Positions 1-10,693 of a stretch of 64,000 bases of DNA are shown piece by piece. Source of the stretch: Maritimibacter alkaliphilus HTCC2654 (GTDB taxonomy: Bacteria; Pseudomonadota; Alphaproteobacteria; Rhodobacterales; Rhodobacteraceae); assembly GCF_000152805.1 (NCBI RefSeq), contig NZ_CH902578.1:3459906-3523905 (forward strand). The letters run 5' to 3'. The position numbers and the translations under genes were made by a program. The notes under the pieces are model-generated. The model worked only from the letters and a program-made list of their open reading frames with translations. It was not told the DNA's origin and did no database searches. Positions within the stretch are counted from its first letter, which is position 1; every line of letters begins with the position of its first letter.

Positions 1-864
1 ACGCGTAGACCTTCGCGGCTGTCGCGCTGGTTCTGGTCGTTGGCCCTGTCGCTTGTGGGGTTCGCCGCATCCGTCGCGGCTTGGGAATTCGTGACAACGC
101 TGCTGGAACGCAACCCGGTGCTGGGCCTGATCGCTACCGTGCTGACGGTCGCCTTCGTCGTGGTCCTGCTTATCATCGCACTGAGGGAACTGGCGGCCTT
201 CGCCCGACTGCGGCGCGTCGACGACATCCACGCGGCGGCGGATGCGGCACTGACCCATGCCAATCTGGCCGAGGCGAAGGGCGTCATCGAGCGGCTGCGC
301 CGTCTCTTCCGTGGGCGCGAGGATCTGCGCTGGGGGCTGGATCGTCTGGCCGAACGTGAGGGCGACGTCTTCGACGCGGATGGGCTGATCCATCTGGCCG
401 AGGCCGAGTTGCTTGGGCCATTGGACGAATTGGCCAAACGCGAGGTCGAGGCGGCGGCGCGGCAAGTCGCCACGGTGACGGCCATCGTCCCGCTCGCTCT
501 GGCGGATGTGGTGACGGCGCTCACCTCGAACATCCGGATGATCCGCCGGATCGCGGAGATTTACGGCGGCCGCGCGGGTGCGCTTGGCGCTTGGCGGCTG
601 ACCCGCGCGGTGATGACACATTTGGTTGCCACAGGGGCCGTCGCGGTGGGCGATGACCTGATCCAATCGGTCGCGGGCGGCACGGCGCTCTCGCGCATCT
701 CCCGCCGCTTCGGCGAGGGCGTCGTGAACGGCGCGCTGACCGCGCGTGTGGGCGTGGCCGCGATGGAGGTGTGCAGGCCCCTGCCGTTTTCGCGCGAGAA
801 GAAGCCCTCGGTCACGCGGTTGGTGCAACGGGCGCTGACGGGGCTGTTCGGCTCGAAAAGCTGA
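1..864 (+). CDS. YcjF/TIGR01620-type DUF697 membrane protein, 5' truncated by the window
   Basis: The frame is open to base 1, so the N-terminus lies outside the window; the first visible internal start (TTG at 40) is probably not the real one. Two hydrophobic segments follow early (about residues 14-33 and 44-64 of the visible frame), then a charged helical stretch and a C-terminal hydrophobic/amphipathic DUF697 region containing ALADVVTALTSNIRMIRRIA and IYGGR. This layout matches the YcjF-like inner-membrane family, whose members often sit beside a YcjX-type GTPase; the partner would lie upstream and cannot be seen. Biochemical role unknown. The family call is by pattern, fairly sure. Confidence 0.75.
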   Translation, partial: TRRPSRLSRWFWSLALSLVGFAASVAAWEFVTTLLERNPVLGLIATVLTVAFVVVLLIIALRELAAFARLRRVDDIHAAADAALTHANLAEAKGVIERLRRLFRGREDLRWGLDRLAEREGDVFDADGLIHLAEAELLGPLDELAKREVEAAARQVATVTAIVPLALADVVTALTSNIRMIRRIAEIYGGRAGALGAWRLTRAVMTHLVATGAVAVGDDLIQSVAGGTALSRISRRFGEGVVNGALTARVGVAAMEVCRPLPFSREKKPSVTRLVQRALTGLFGSKS

Positions 865-1034
865 CAGTTGCGGACCGTCGCCAAGGGGCGCTATACCCCC
901 GCCCATGATGCATACGGCGATCATCATTCGAATTAGCGGCCCGGCTCTCACCTGAGACGCCGGGACAAGGCGTATGGACCCCGCGCCGCCCTTCCCCTAC
1001 ACACACCGCGACCAGAATTCGAAGGACACACCCG

Positions 1035-4025
1035 ATGTGCGCCGACACGCCTGACTACAAAGATACCCTGAACCTGCCCGAGACGGATTTCCCGATGCGC
1101 GCGGGCCTGCCGAACCGTGAACCCGGCTGGCTGGACCGCTGGGAAAAGATCGGCGTTTACGACCGCCTGCGCGAGAAAGAGGGGCGCCCGCCCTTCACGC
1201 TGCACGATGGCCCGCCCTATGCGAACGGTCACCTGCATATCGGTCACGCGCTGAACAAGATCCTCAAGGACATGATCGTGCGCAGCCAGCAGATGCTGGG
1301 CCATGACGCGCGTTACGTGCCGGGCTGGGACTGTCACGGCCTGCCGATCGAATGGAAGATCGAAGAGCAGTATCGCAAGAAGGGCAAGAACAAGGACGAA
1401 GTGCCGGTCATCGACTTCCGTCAGGAATGCCGCCGCTTCGCCGAGGGCTGGATCGACATCCAGCGTGAGGAGTTCAAGCGTCTCGGCGTGACCGGCAACT
1501 GGGCCGATCCGTACCTGACGATGGATTACCACGCCGAGGCCGTGATCGCGGAAGAGTTCATGAAGTTTCTCATGAACGGCACGCTCTATCAGGGGTCGAA
1601 GCCCGTGATGTGGAGCCCGGTGGAGAAGACCGCGTTGGCCGAGGCCGAGGTCGAGTATCACGACAAGGAAAGCTTCACGATCTGGGTGAAATTCAAGGTC
1701 ACCGACTTCAATGTGAAGGACGAGGATCGCATGTCCGAGGAAGAGACCTCGGAAATGCGCGAGGCCGTGGCGCAGACGATCGCCGAGACGCGCGAGAAAT
1801 TCCTCGGCGCGAACGTTGTGATCTGGACGACGACGCCTTGGACCATCCCGTCGAACAAGGCGGTCGTGTTCGGGGCCGACTATCAATATGGCCTCTACGA
1901 AGTCACCGACACGCCCGACGAATGTTGGGCAAGGGTGGGCGAACGCTTCATCCTTGCCGACAAGCTGGCCGCGCAGACCTTTGCACGCGCTCGCCTGGAG
2001 GAAGGTCAGTGGAAACGCGTCTCCGACGTGACGGCGCATCAACTGGCCGCCATGACGCTGGCCCACCCGCTTGCCGGGGCCGAAGGGTCGAACGGCGAAT
2101 GGGACCAGCCGCGCGATTTCCGGGCCGCCGATTTCGTGACGGACGAGGAAGGTACCGGGTTCGTCCATTGTGCGCCGTCGCACGGGATGGAGGAATACGA
2201 GCTTTACCGCGATCTCGGGATGCTCGATCAGGTTATCACCTACAACGTGATGGACGACGGCGGCTTCCGCGCCGATCTGCCGTTCTTCGGCGGCAAATAC
2301 ATCCTGAACCGCAAGGGCGGGGAGGGCGATGCCAACAAAACCGTCATCGACAAGCTGGTCGAGGTCGGCGGGCTCTTGGCACGTGGCAAGATCAAGCACA
2401 GCTATCCGCATAGCTGGCGCTCCAAGGCTCCGGTGATCTATCGCAACACTTCGCAGTGGTTCGCCGCCGTCGATGCCAAGCTTGACGACGGGATGGGGCA
2501 GTATGGCGACACGATCCGTTCGCGCGCGTTGACCTCGATCGACGAGCTGGTGAAGTGGACGCCGCAGACCGGGCGCAACCGGCTGTATTCGATGATCGAA
2601 AGCCGCCCCGACTGGGTGTTGTCGCGCCAGCGCGCCTGGGGTGTGCCGCTCACCTGTTTCACCAAGAAGGGCGCGCTGCCGACCGATCCCGACTTCCTGC
2701 TGCGGGACGAGACCGTGAACGCGCGGGTCGTGGCCGAGTTCGAGGCCAAGGGCGCGGATGTCTGGTATGAGGACGGGTTCAAGGACCGCGTGCTCGGCAA
2801 TGTCGTGAACCCGGACGACTACGAACAGGTGTTCGACGTGCTCGACGTGTGGTTCGACTCTGGCTCGACTCATGCCTTCGTGCTGCGCGACCGCCCGGAC
2901 GGGACCGAGGACGGGATCGCGGATCTGTATCTCGAAGGCACGGACCAGCACCGTGGCTGGTTCCACTCGTCGCTGCTTCAGGCCTGCGGGACCAAGGGCC
3001 GCGCGCCTTATCGTGGGGTGCTGACGCATGGCTTCACGCTCGACGAGAAGGGCATGAAGATGTCCAAGTCGCTGGGCAACACCATCGCGCCCGAGGATGT
3101 GACCAAACAGTATGGCGCGGACATCCTGCGCCTGTGGGTTGCGCAGTCGGATTACACCGCCGACCTGCGGATCGGGCAAGAAATCCTGAAAGGGACCGCC
3201 GACAGCTATCGCCGTCTGCGCAACACGATGCGCTTCATCCTCGGCAACCTCGCGGGCTTCTCGGACGAGGAAAAGGTCGATGTGGCGGACATGCCTGAGT
3301 TGGAACGCTGGGTGTTGCACCGGATCGCGGAACTTGACGAAATCGTACGTCAGGGCTTTGCCGACTACGATTTCCAGGGGCTATTCCAGCAGGTTTTCAA
3401 CTTCGCGACCGTGGACCTGTCGTCGGTGTATTTCGACATTCGCAAGGATGCGCTCTACTGCGACGCGGACGATAGCACGCGCCGCCGCGCCGCGCGCACC
3501 GTGCTCGACATGCTGTTCCATCGTCTGACCACGTGGCTCGCGCCGATCCTGGTGTTTACGATGGAAGAGGTCTGGCTGGAGCGGTTCCCCGGTGACGAAA
3601 GCTCGGTCCACCTCGTCGATATCCCGGAGACGCCGGCGGCGTGGAAGGACGAGGCGCTGGCGGCCAAGTGGGCCGGTATCCGCAAGGTGCGGCGCGTCGT
3701 GACCGCCGCGCTCGAGGTGCAACGCCGCGACAAGGTCATCGGGGCGTCGCTCGAGGCCGCTCCGGTGGTGCATGTCGAGGACGGCGAGGTCGCCAAGGCG
3801 CTGGGCACCGTGCATTTCGCCGACATTTGCATCACCTCGGACGTGTCGGTGACGACCGACCCCGCGCCCGCCGAAGCCTTCCGCCTGCCGGATGCGCCGG
3901 GCGTGGCTGTGGTGTTCGAGACGGCGGATGGCGAGAAATGCCAGCGCTGCTGGAAGATCCTGCCGGACGTGGGCACCCATTCGCACGACGGCGTCTGCGG
4001 GCGCTGCGACGAGGCGCTGGGGTGA
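1035..4025 (+). CDS. ileS: isoleucyl-tRNA synthetase
   Basis: Class Ia synthetase of 996 residues that charges tRNA-Ile in the cytosol. The HIGH signature is HLHIGH at about residues 66-71 and the KMSKS loop is at about 675-679. The editing (CP1) domain lies between them, including the [12 protein letters not shown] segment. The C-terminus has a CQRCWK...CGRCDE zinc ribbon, typical of the bacterial full-length form. The ATG at 1035 follows AAGGACACACCCG. The last bases overlap the GTG of ogt (GTGA), so the two are probably translationally coupled. A 790-residue open frame on the opposite strand is a coding shadow. Confidence 0.98.
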   Translation: MCADTPDYKDTLNLPETDFPMRAGLPNREPGWLDRWEKIGVYDRLREKEGRPPFTLHDGPPYANGHLHIGHALNKILKDMIVRSQQMLGHDARYVPGWDCHGLPIEWKIEEQYRKKGKNKDEVPVIDFRQECRRFAEGWIDIQREEFKRLGVTGNWADPYLTMDYHAEAVIAEEFMKFLMNGTLYQGSKPVMWSPVEKTALAEAEVEYHDKESFTIWVKFKVTDFNVKDEDRMSEEETSEMREAVAQTIAETREKFLGANVVIWTTTPWTIPSNKAVVFGADYQYGLYEVTDTPDECWARVGERFILADKLAAQTFARARLEEGQWKRVSDVTAHQLAAMTLAHPLAGAEGSNGEWDQPRDFRAADFVTDEEGTGFVHCAPSHGMEEYELYRDLGMLDQVITYNVMDDGGFRADLPFFGGKYILNRKGGEGDANKTVIDKLVEVGGLLARGKIKHSYPHSWRSKAPVIYRNTSQWFAAVDAKLDDGMGQYGDTIRSRALTSIDELVKWTPQTGRNRLYSMIESRPDWVLSRQRAWGVPLTCFTKKGALPTDPDFLLRDETVNARVVAEFEAKGADVWYEDGFKDRVLGNVVNPDDYEQVFDVLDVWFDSGSTHAFVLRDRPDGTEDGIADLYLEGTDQHRGWFHSSLLQACGTKGRAPYRGVLTHGFTLDEKGMKMSKSLGNTIAPEDVTKQYGADILRLWVAQSDYTADLRIGQEILKGTADSYRRLRNTMRFILGNLAGFSDEEKVDVADMPELERWVLHRIAELDEIVRQGFADYDFQGLFQQVFNFATVDLSSVYFDIRKDALYCDADDSTRRRAARTVLDMLFHRLTTWLAPILVFTMEEVWLERFPGDESSVHLVDIPETPAAWKDEALAAKWAGIRKVRRVVTAALEVQRRDKVIGASLEAAPVVHVEDGEVAKALGTVHFADICITSDVSVTTDPAPAEAFRLPDAPGVAVVFETADGEKCQRCWKILPDVGTHSHDGVCGRCDEALG

Positions 4026-4474
4026 CCATCCGCGTCGAGAGCCCGGTCGGCCCGCTTTATGTGAGCGAGGGCGACGGGGCGATCACGCGGGTGTCCTGGC
4101 GCTCGGCGGATCTGGGGGAAGAAACCCCGGTTCTGGCCGAGGCGCGGGCGCAGTTAGGCGAATACTTCGATGGAAAGCGGCAGGCGTTCGACCTGCCGCT
4201 TTTCGTTTCAGGCTCGGACTTCCAACGGCAGGTTTGCGCCGCGATGTCCGCTATCCCGTTCGGGGAAACCCGCACCTATGGCGACATCGCCCGCGACCTC
4301 GGCGTGCCCGCGCAGGCGGTGGGGCAGGCCTGCGGCGGCAATCCGATCCCGGTCATCATCCCGTGCCACAGGGTTCTTGGCGCCAATTCGCTCGGCGGTT
4401 TTTCCGGGGAAGGCGGGGTCGAAACCAAGGTCGCGCTTTTGCGGCATGAGGGTGCCGCGGGGCTGCTGATCTAG
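4022..4474 (+). CDS. ogt: methylated-DNA--protein-cysteine methyltransferase
   Basis: DNA repair protein that transfers the alkyl group of O6-alkylguanine to its own cysteine. The active-site motif IPCHRV is at residues 113-118 (Cys115), and the winged-helix DNA-binding segment [11 protein letters not shown] precedes it. I chose the GTG at 4022, which overlaps the ileS stop as GTGA, giving 150 residues. This is shorter than Ada-type proteins but normal for stand-alone Ogt. The open frame extends further upstream inside ileS, but that part has no family similarity. It converges on pcs with a 4-bp overlap of the two coding ends. Confidence 0.93.
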   Translation: MTIRVESPVGPLYVSEGDGAITRVSWRSADLGEETPVLAEARAQLGEYFDGKRQAFDLPLFVSGSDFQRQVCAAMSAIPFGETRTYGDIARDLGVPAQAVGQACGGNPIPVIIPCHRVLGANSLGGFSGEGGVETKVALLRHEGAAGLLI

Positions 4475-5178
4475 GCGGTTCGCGCGGCGCCGCGCTGCGG
4501 GATGATCTGCTGCGCGATACCGGCGAACAGCAGGTAGACGCTGGTGATAACGATGCCCCAATGCGCCCACAGGCCGGGGGCGAAATCGAACCATGCCGCC
4601 CAGCCTGCAAAGCCCGTCCACGCGATCGCGATGGGAAGCGACAGCTTGCGCCAGCGCACGGTGCGGGCCGGGTGGATGAACTTGAGCGGCGTGAACATCG
4701 CGAAGGCGAGCGCCACGACCAGAACCAGCGTGATCCAGAAATTCGGCTCGGTCGCGAACAGCACCACGACCACCATGTTCCAGCAGCCCGGAAAGCCCGC
4801 GAAGGAGTTGTCCTTGGTCTTCATCCGGCTGTCGGCGAAGTAGAGCGCCGAGGCGTATGTGATGAGGATGATCGCGATCCATCCCGTCCAGCCGGGCAGG
4901 ATGCCGGACTTGAACAGCGCGTAGGCCGGGATGAACACATAGGTCAGATAGTCGATGATGAGGTCCATCAGAACCCCGTCGATCTGCTTGGCGTATCGCT
5001 TCACGTCATAGCGCCGCGCCAGCGGGCCATCGATGCCGTCGACGATGAAGGCGACGACAAGCCAGACATACATCAGGCCCCATTCCTCTTCGACGGCGGC
5101 AAGCATGGCCAGCATCGCGCAGATGGCGCCGATTGCGGTGAAGAGGTGGACGGCAATCGCCTTTAACTCGCGGGTCAT
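4471..5178 (-). CDS. pcs: phosphatidylcholine synthase (CDP-diacylglycerol:choline phosphatidyltransferase)
   Basis: Integral inner-membrane enzyme that condenses CDP-diacylglycerol with choline to make phosphatidylcholine directly. The CDP-alcohol phosphatidyltransferase signature is visible as DGPLAR, then 12 residues, then G-VLM-D-LII-D. The longer spacer is the Pcs variant rather than the PssA/PgsA one. Multiple hydrophobic helices follow, and 235 residues is the usual size. The Pcs pathway is common in Rhodobacteraceae and Rhizobiales. It is convergent with ogt. No regulation is visible. Confidence 0.92.
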   Translation of the reverse strand: MTRELKAIAVHLFTAIGAICAMLAMLAAVEEEWGLMYVWLVVAFIVDGIDGPLARRYDVKRYAKQIDGVLMDLIIDYLTYVFIPAYALFKSGILPGWTGWIAIILITYASALYFADSRMKTKDNSFAGFPGCWNMVVVVLFATEPNFWITLVLVVALAFAMFTPLKFIHPARTVRWRKLSLPIAIAWTGFAGWAAWFDFAPGLWAHWGIVITSVYLLFAGIAQQIIPQRGAARTA

Positions 5179-5226
5179 GCCCGACTTGATGGACGATCAA
5201 CGAAGGCAGGACAAGCCCCGACTGGG

Positions 5227-5556
5227 TCAGCGCAGTTCGCGCATGGTCGCATAAAGCTGATGGATGCCATCGACGGTCGGAGGTATCGGCTGTTGGCTGA
5301 CCGCAGGGGGCGGGGGCAGCGGTGCGCCGTTCAGCGGCTGAAGCTCGGCGGTCCCTGCGCGGCCCTGCACCGATGCGCCCGGTCCGGAGGCGCTGGTGAC
5401 CGGACCGCCCGCGTCAGGCGCCGCCCCGCGTGCCGTTTTTTCCATCGCATCGGTGAAATTGCCCGCCTTGCCCTCGGCGGCGATGGTGGTGATGGCGTTC
5501 AGGGCCTTGCCGGCCAACATGAGGGGCACAGCGGCCCCGGCTGCTGCTGCAAACAT
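5227..5556 (-). CDS. small alanine/proline-rich hypothetical protein
   Basis: A 109-residue protein starting MFAAAAGAAVPLMLAG at an ATG with AAAGGACG just upstream; the longer open frame to 5604 has no ribosome site. One N-terminal hydrophobic stretch may be a weak signal or single membrane anchor. The rest is low complexity with a PLPPPPAVSQQPIPP stretch and a C-terminal helix. It lies between pcs and xerC on the same strand. I do not recognise a family; the start signal and conserved position make it likely real. Confidence 0.55.
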   Translation of the reverse strand: MFAAAAGAAVPLMLAGKALNAITTIAAEGKAGNFTDAMEKTARGAAPDAGGPVTSASGPGASVQGRAGTAELQPLNGAPLPPPPAVSQQPIPPTVDGIHQLYATMRELR

Positions 5557-5608
5557 GGCTCGTCCTTTCTGGTCAAGCGAATCTGCCGACCAGCATGGCG
5601 CCAAGCCT

Positions 5609-6550
5609 TCAAGATTTCCCTAACGCGCGCGGATGGGCGCGATCATAGACCTCCATCAGCCGTTGGGTGTCGACCGCCGTATAGGCCTGCGTGGTGGACA
5701 GCGAGGCATGGCCGAGCAGCTCCTGTATCGCCCTGAGGTCGCCGCCCGCGTTCAGAAGATGGGTCGCGAAGCTGTGGCGCATCGCGTGCGGCGTGGCGGT
5801 CGCGGGCAGGCCCAGTTGCAGCCGTGCGCTTTCCATCGCCTTCTGCACAGTGCGCGGACCCAGCGCCTTGCCGCGCGCGCCATAGAACAGGGGCGTGTCG
5901 TCGGTCACCGGGTAGGGGCAGAGGCGGACGTAGCTCGCGACCGCATCGCGCGCGGCGGGCAGGACCGGGACCAGCCGCTCTTTCCCGCCCTTGCCGACGA
6001 TGCGCAGAACGTCGGGCAGGGGGTGGGCGCGTCCCGTCAGGCCCAATGCCTCGGAGATCCGCAATCCGCACCCGTAGAGCAGCGTGACGACGGCGGCGTC
6101 GCGGGCCCCGATCCAGCCGTCGCGGGCCTGAATGGCCGTGGTCGAGATGACCTCTTCCGCGGCCTCCTGCGACACGGGGCGGGGCAGTTTGGCGGTGAAC
6201 TTGGGCGCGCGGGTCGACAGGACGGTCGAGGCATCGAACCCGTCACGGTCCGACAGCCAGCGGTAAAAGCCCTTGACCGCCGACAGGGCGCGGGCGAGCG
6301 ACCGGGCCGACAGGCCGCCGGCGCGTTCCGATGCCATCCATGCGCGCATGTCGGAGATCGTGACGCTGGCGAGCGCAGTGCGCCCGTGCGAGGTGCCGTG
6401 GTGGGCCGACAGAAACGCAAGGAAGCTGACGACATCCTTGCGATAGGCTTCGATCGTATTGGCCGCCGCCCCGTCGAGCGCGCGCAGATGGTCGAGCCAA
6501 CCGGACAGCGCATCGCGCGCGCCATCGGATATGACGATCCCGTCAGGCAT
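5609..6550 (-). CDS. xerC: tyrosine recombinase XerC
   Basis: Site-specific recombinase expected to act with XerD at dif to resolve chromosome dimers. It has an N-terminal SAM-like core-binding domain (about residues 12-105) and a C-terminal catalytic domain. Visible catalytic residues are Arg164 (GLRISE), Lys187, His255-x-x-Arg258 (HAMRHSFATHLL), His281 (LLGHASLSTTQ) and Tyr290. At 313 residues it has normal length. It lies 71 bp downstream of the DUF484 gene on the same strand, the usual xerC/DUF484 arrangement. A 14-bp palindrome lies 16 bp before the start codon. Confidence 0.93.
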   Translation of the reverse strand: MPDGIVISDGARDALSGWLDHLRALDGAAANTIEAYRKDVVSFLAFLSAHHGTSHGRTALASVTISDMRAWMASERAGGLSARSLARALSAVKGFYRWLSDRDGFDASTVLSTRAPKFTAKLPRPVSQEAAEEVISTTAIQARDGWIGARDAAVVTLLYGCGLRISEALGLTGRAHPLPDVLRIVGKGGKERLVPVLPAARDAVASYVRLCPYPVTDDTPLFYGARGKALGPRTVQKAMESARLQLGLPATATPHAMRHSFATHLLNAGGDLRAIQELLGHASLSTTQAYTAVDTQRLMEVYDRAHPRALGKS

Positions 6551-6565
6551 TCAGTCTTGCGATCT

Positions 6566-6579
6566 TTTCACGCGTGAAA
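6566..6579. promoter_or_regulatory. 14-bp perfect palindrome upstream of xerC
   Basis: TTTCACGCGTGAAA is fully palindromic and lies between the DUF484 stop and the xerC start. Its 12-bp core TTCACGCGTGAA recurs exactly upstream of the MarR_EPS-Sat frame at 48614-48625. It is probably a transcription factor site; the factor is unknown. Confidence 0.45.
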
Positions 6580-6621
6580 CCGGCAGGTTCCGCGCGGTGC
6601 TTGGCCAATACGAACCTCGGC

Positions 6622-7329
6622 TCACGCCAGCCAGCGGCGCATCGTGCGTTCGAACACGCCGCCGAAATAGGTCAGAAGGTCGGTGCCCTGACCCGGCTTG
6701 AACTGGTGCGGGTCTTCGGCGCCCATGACGAGCATACCGGGCAGACGGCCTTCGCCGAGGTCGAGCCGGATCAGCGCCTCGGACCGAATCCAGTAGCCGG
6801 AGTCGCCGAACAGCTTTTTGTCCTGCTCCTGCACCTGGCGCAGCGTGACCGAGGGTCCGCCGTGTTCCCGCGGGCGTCCGATGTAGTCGTCCGAGAAGCC
6901 GCGCGGGGCGGTGACGAGCACGTCGCCCACCTTCTTCAGCGCAGGGTCCGCTTCGGTCATTTCGGTTTCAAGAACCAGCCGCAGGCAATCGACGCGCAGA
7001 ACATCCGCGATATCCGTGCCAAGCTCGTGCAGGAGCGTTTCGAAGTCGTCCTGTTCGAGAATGCGCAGGGTCGCCCGGTGGATGATGTTCATCCCCGCGA
7101 GGTTTTCATAGGCCGCCGCGATCACCGAGCGGTGCGTGTCCTCAAGGCGGTCGAGGCGGCTTTCCAGCCGTTCCATCGCGATCCCGCGCAGATCGACGAT
7201 ATTCGCGCCCATGGCACGTTCGTTCGCCGCGATCAGGGCGCGCATCATGTCGTGATCTTCGAGGATGACCTCTGGCTGGGTCAGAAGCTGCTCGCGCACG
7301 TCTTCGGTAATGGGAGCGTTGCTCGTCAT
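6622..7329 (-). CDS. DUF484 family protein (GAF-like)
   Basis: A 235-residue cytosolic protein with an N-terminal helical segment (PEVILEDHDMMRALI) and a GAF-like C-terminal domain, the DUF484 layout. Members commonly lie next to xerC, as here, but their biochemical role is not established. The ATG at 7329 begins MTSNAPITEDV. It is separated from the transaldolase gene upstream by an intrinsic terminator, so it probably has its own promoter in the roughly 80 bp before the start, and it may be co-transcribed with xerC. Confidence 0.85.
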   Translation of the reverse strand: MTSNAPITEDVREQLLTQPEVILEDHDMMRALIAANERAMGANIVDLRGIAMERLESRLDRLEDTHRSVIAAAYENLAGMNIIHRATLRILEQDDFETLLHELGTDIADVLRVDCLRLVLETEMTEADPALKKVGDVLVTAPRGFSDDYIGRPREHGGPSVTLRQVQEQDKKLFGDSGYWIRSEALIRLDLGEGRLPGMLVMGAEDPHQFKPGQGTDLLTYFGGVFERTMRRWLA

Positions 7330-7410
7330 TCGCCTGTCCTAACTGCCGTTTTTTCGTTTCTTGACAGTGAGTCTAGCAGGTCGCGAATCGGATTTCTGCA
7401 ACTTTTTTAC

Positions 7411-7440
7411 GAAAAACGGGACCATGAGGCCCCGTTTCAT
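7411..7440 (-). terminator. intrinsic terminator after the transaldolase gene
   Basis: Read on the minus strand, AAACGGGGCC-TCAT-GGTCCCGTTT forms a 10-bp stem with one mismatch followed by further Ts (TTC). It lies about 25 bp beyond the stop of the transaldolase gene. Confidence 0.75.
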
Positions 7441-7464
7441 CAGTTTTGTGACATTCGACCCGGT

Positions 7465-8118
7465 TCAGAGGATCTTGATGCCCGCCGCCTTGATGTCGGC
7501 GAGGAAGGCGTCGAGCCCCTTGTCGGTCAGCGGATGGTTCGCCATCGCCTTGATGACGCCCGGCGGTGCGGTCATCACGTCGGCACCGATCAACGCGGCG
7601 TCCTTCACGTGGTTGACGGTGCGGATCGAGGCGGCGAGGATTTGCGTCTCGTAGCCGTAGTTGTCATAGATCGTGCGGATTTCGGAGATCAGTTCCATGC
7701 CGTCCATGTTGATGTCGTCCAGCCGCCCGATGAAGGGCGAGATGAAGGTCGCGCCCGCCTTGGCAGCCAGAAGCGCCTGGTTGGCCGAGAAGCACAGCGT
7801 GACGTTCACCATGTGGCCGTCGTCGGTCAGCGCCTTGCAGGCTTTGAGCCCGTCGAGCGTGAGCGGCACCTTGACCGCGATGTTGCCCGCGATCTCGACA
7901 AGCTTGCGGCCCTCGGCGATCATCTGGTTCGCATCGGTCGCGGTCACCTCGGCAGAGACGGGGCCATCCACGATCTCGCAGATTTCTTTCGTCACCTCGA
8001 GGATGTCGCGCCCCGACTTCTTGATGAGCGAGGGGTTGGTGGTCACCCCGTCGAGCAGGCCGAGATCGTTGAGTTCCCGGATGGCATCGACGTCGGCGGT
8101 ATCGGCAAAGAATTTCAT
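7465..8118 (-). CDS. fsa: small transaldolase / fructose-6-phosphate aldolase family protein
   Basis: TIM-barrel class I aldolase of 217 residues. TTNPSLI follows the first strand and the Schiff-base lysine is Lys83 in AVKVPLT. The short length places it in the TalC/Fsa subfamily (transaldolase or fructose-6-phosphate aldolase), acting at the pentose phosphate/glycolysis junction. Sequence alone does not separate the two activities. The ATG at 8118 ([10 protein letters not shown]) is the conserved family start, and the longer open frame upstream was not used. It is divergent from priA. Confidence 0.9.
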   Translation of the reverse strand: MKFFADTADVDAIRELNDLGLLDGVTTNPSLIKKSGRDILEVTKEICEIVDGPVSAEVTATDANQMIAEGRKLVEIAGNIAVKVPLTLDGLKACKALTDDGHMVNVTLCFSANQALLAAKAGATFISPFIGRLDDINMDGMELISEIRTIYDNYGYETQILAASIRTVNHVKDAALIGADVMTAPPGVIKAMANHPLTDKGLDAFLADIKAAGIKIL

Positions 8119-8231
8119 GGCAGCGTCCCTGGGTCGGATGGTCGAAAATGTTAGCGGTGTCATACAGGAGGTGATCCGCCGCAGAAAGCCCCCCTTTGCC
8201 GATTTGCGAGGGTTCGCCGGGATCGTCCGAC

Positions 8232-10421
8232 ATGGCTGAGTTTTTCGACGAAGGGGGCCGGGTTTCGGTCCTGACCACTCAGGGCATCGACCGGCTGCTC
8301 ACCTACCGCGCGCCCGAAGGCGGCTGCTGGGAGGGCGCTTTCGTCGAGGTGCCCCTTGGTCCGCGCAAGGTCATGGGCGTGGTCTGGGGTCCGGGCGAGC
8401 AGGGGTTCGACGCCTCGAAACTGCGCGCCGTCATTCGGGTGCTCGACGTGCCGCCGATGCGTGCGGAGATGGCCGAGTTCCTCACTCGTGTCGGGGATTA
8501 CACGCTCACGCCGATGAATTTCATGCTGCGGCTGGCGACCCGCGCGCCCGGCCTCTCCAATCCGCCGTCGATGCGCAAGATCTATCGCTTGGGTCACCAT
8601 GAACCGGACCGCAAGACCGAGGCGCGCGAGCGTGTGCTGGAGGTCTTGGAATCGCAGGCGCATTCAGCCTTCACGCTCAAGGAACTGGCCGAAGAGGCGG
8701 GCGTCACCTCGTCCGTCGTCAAGGGGTTGGTGAAACTCGGCGCGGTCGAGGAAGAGGAAAGCCCCCGCGACCTGCCGTTCCCCCATCTCGACTACACCGC
8801 GCCGGGCAAGGCGCTGACCGGGGATCAGGCGGCGGCTGCCGGTGCGCTGCGCGACGGCGTGCGATCCGGCACGTTCGGTGCGACGCTTCTGCGCGGCGTT
8901 ACCGGATCGGGCAAGACCGAGGTCTATCTGGAAGCGGTGGCCGAATGTCTGGCGCAGGGCCGACAGGCGCTCGTCCTGCTGCCGGAAATCGCCCTGACGT
9001 CGGAATTTCTGAAACGGGTCGAGGAACGCTTCGGCGCGAAACCAGCCGAATGGCATTCCGGTGTGACCATGACCGAACGGCGCCGCGTCTGGCGCATGGT
9101 GGCCGAAGGCGGCGCGCAGATGGTGATCGGCGCGCGCTCGGCCCTGTTCCTTCCGTTTCGCGACATAGGCCTGATCGTCGTGGATGAGGAGCACGACAAT
9201 TCCTACAAGCAGGAGGATGGCGTGCTCTATTCGGCGCGCGATATGTCGGTGCTGCGCGGGTCCATCAACGGCGCACAGGTGGTGCTGGCCTCGGCTACCC
9301 CATCGCTCGAGACATGGGCCAATGCGCAGGCCGGGAAATACAATCGCCTCGATCTGACCAGCCGGTTCGGCCCCGCCGTTCTGCCGGAAATGCGCACCAT
9401 CGACATGCGGCAAGAGGATCTTCCGGGCAATCGCTGGATCTCGCCCACGCTCGCCACCGCCGTGCGTGGCCGGATCGACGAGGGCGAGCAGGCGCTGATC
9501 TTCCTCAATCGCCGTGGCTATGCGCCGGTCACGGTCTGCCGCGCCTGCGGCCACCAGATCGGCTGCGACCACTGCGACGCGCGCATGGTCGAACACCGCT
9601 TCCTAAAACGTCTCGTCTGTCACCAGTGCGGCGAGACGAAACCGATGCCCGAGACATGCCCGTCCTGCGAGACCGAGGGCAAACTCGCCCCCGTCGGGCC
9701 GGGGGTGGAGCGGATGGCCGAAGAAGTGGCTGAGACCTTCCCGGATGCGCGGGTCGCCGTGCTGTCCTCAGACCTCTTTGCAAGCGCCCGCGCGCTCAAA
9801 GCGCAGATCGAGCTGATCGCGGCGGGCGGGGCCGACATCATCATCGGCACGCAGATCGTGGCCAAGGGGCACAACTTCCCGAAGCTCACACTCGTCGGCG
9901 TGATCGACGCGGACCTCGGCCTGCAAGGGTCGGACCTGCGCGCCGCCGAACGCACGTTTCAATTGATCCGGCAGGTCGCGGGCCGGGCCGGTCGCGGCGA
10001 CGTCTCCGGCCTCGCCCTGCTTCAGTCGTTCCAGCCCGAACACCCGGTGATCCGCGCGATCCTGTCGGGCGATGAGGAAGGGTTCTGGAAAGCCGAAGCC
10101 TCGGAACGACAGGCGGCGGGCGTGCCCCCCTACGGGCGTCTGGCGGGCATCGTCATTTCCGCCCCCGACCTCGACGCGGCCATGAACCTGGGCACCGCGC
10201 TCGCCCGGGCCGACGGTCCCATCGTCCAGATCGGCGCGCAGGTCTTCGGGCCGGCCCCCGCGCCCATCGCCCGCATCCGGGGCCGCCATCGCGTTCGCCT
10301 GCTCGTAAAGGCGCCCAAGACCGCCCCCCTGCAAACGGCATTGCGAAAGTGGCTGGCCAACATGGACGTCAAAGGCGACATCCGACTCTCCGTCGATATC
10401 GACCCGCAAAGCTTCTACTGA
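8232..10421 (+). CDS. priA: primosomal protein N' (replication restart helicase)
   Basis: SF2 helicase of 729 residues that reloads the replisome at stalled forks. Walker A GVTGSGKT is at about residues 222-229 and the DEEH box at 318-321. A two-zinc cysteine array follows ([13 protein letters not shown] ... CHQCGE ... CPSC) and then the C-terminal helicase lobe with [12 protein letters not shown]. The ATG at 8232 ([11 protein letters not shown]) fits the short N-terminus of relatives; an in-frame TTG at 8196 is less likely. The gene ends 35 bp before the left end of the integrated element. Confidence 0.97.
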   Translation: MAEFFDEGGRVSVLTTQGIDRLLTYRAPEGGCWEGAFVEVPLGPRKVMGVVWGPGEQGFDASKLRAVIRVLDVPPMRAEMAEFLTRVGDYTLTPMNFMLRLATRAPGLSNPPSMRKIYRLGHHEPDRKTEARERVLEVLESQAHSAFTLKELAEEAGVTSSVVKGLVKLGAVEEEESPRDLPFPHLDYTAPGKALTGDQAAAAGALRDGVRSGTFGATLLRGVTGSGKTEVYLEAVAECLAQGRQALVLLPEIALTSEFLKRVEERFGAKPAEWHSGVTMTERRRVWRMVAEGGAQMVIGARSALFLPFRDIGLIVVDEEHDNSYKQEDGVLYSARDMSVLRGSINGAQVVLASATPSLETWANAQAGKYNRLDLTSRFGPAVLPEMRTIDMRQEDLPGNRWISPTLATAVRGRIDEGEQALIFLNRRGYAPVTVCRACGHQIGCDHCDARMVEHRFLKRLVCHQCGETKPMPETCPSCETEGKLAPVGPGVERMAEEVAETFPDARVAVLSSDLFASARALKAQIELIAAGGADIIIGTQIVAKGHNFPKLTLVGVIDADLGLQGSDLRAAERTFQLIRQVAGRAGRGDVSGLALLQSFQPEHPVIRAILSGDEEGFWKAEASERQAAGVPPYGRLAGIVISAPDLDAAMNLGTALARADGPIVQIGAQVFGPAPAPIARIRGRHRVRLLVKAPKTAPLQTALRKWLANMDVKGDIRLSVDIDPQSFY

Positions 10422-10693
10422 ACCGCGTTCCTCTTCTCTGTTTCCGGAAACCTCGGGGGTGTGGGGGCATAACTCGTCTGTCGTTTGCAGCGTGCATTGT
10501 GAACCACCCCGAGGCTGCAGTCACCGTTATTTTTCTGTAGACCGAGAGGTTAGCCGGATAGCGCCAGAAAAGCACTTGGAACGTAGCTTTCGTTTGGCGG
10601 TATGGTGGACTAAGGTAGGAAGACGCTGCACGTCTCTAGCCGTGCCATCAGTGCTTTGGCGCCACAAGAAAGCAGAACAGAAGGTATGGGCGA
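10422..10693. other. priA to methyltransferase intergenic region, left end of the element
   Basis: 272 bp without a convincing gene. It holds the left 14-bp repeat (10456-10469) and then less GC-rich sequence that probably contains the left recombination half-site and the methyltransferase promoter. Reading the minus strand, the first bases (CACCCCCGAGGTTTC) resemble the host intergenic palindrome tails seen at 30070-30102. Confidence 0.5.
10456..10469 (+). repeat. left attachment-site repeat
   Basis: GGGGTGTGGGGGCA, identical to 18395-18408. Here it is followed by TAACTC, so the palindrome arm present at the right copy is missing, as expected for an insertion that split the hairpin. Confidence 0.6.

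Noticed and set aside
948-3320. 790-codon open frame on the minus strand across ileS
   Set aside because: Lies wholly opposite a certain ileS; long antisense frames are expected in GC-rich genes and the product is His/Arg/Val-rich without domains.
6566-6579. parS site for ParB near xerC
   Set aside because: parS is TGTTTCACGTGAAACA; here the two halves are 2 bp further apart (TTTCAC-GC-GTGAAA), so the match is only partial.
6574-8154. 526-codon rightward open frame opposite DUF484 and the transaldolase
   Set aside because: Crosses two real genes and an intrinsic terminator on the other strand; no ribosome site or domain.
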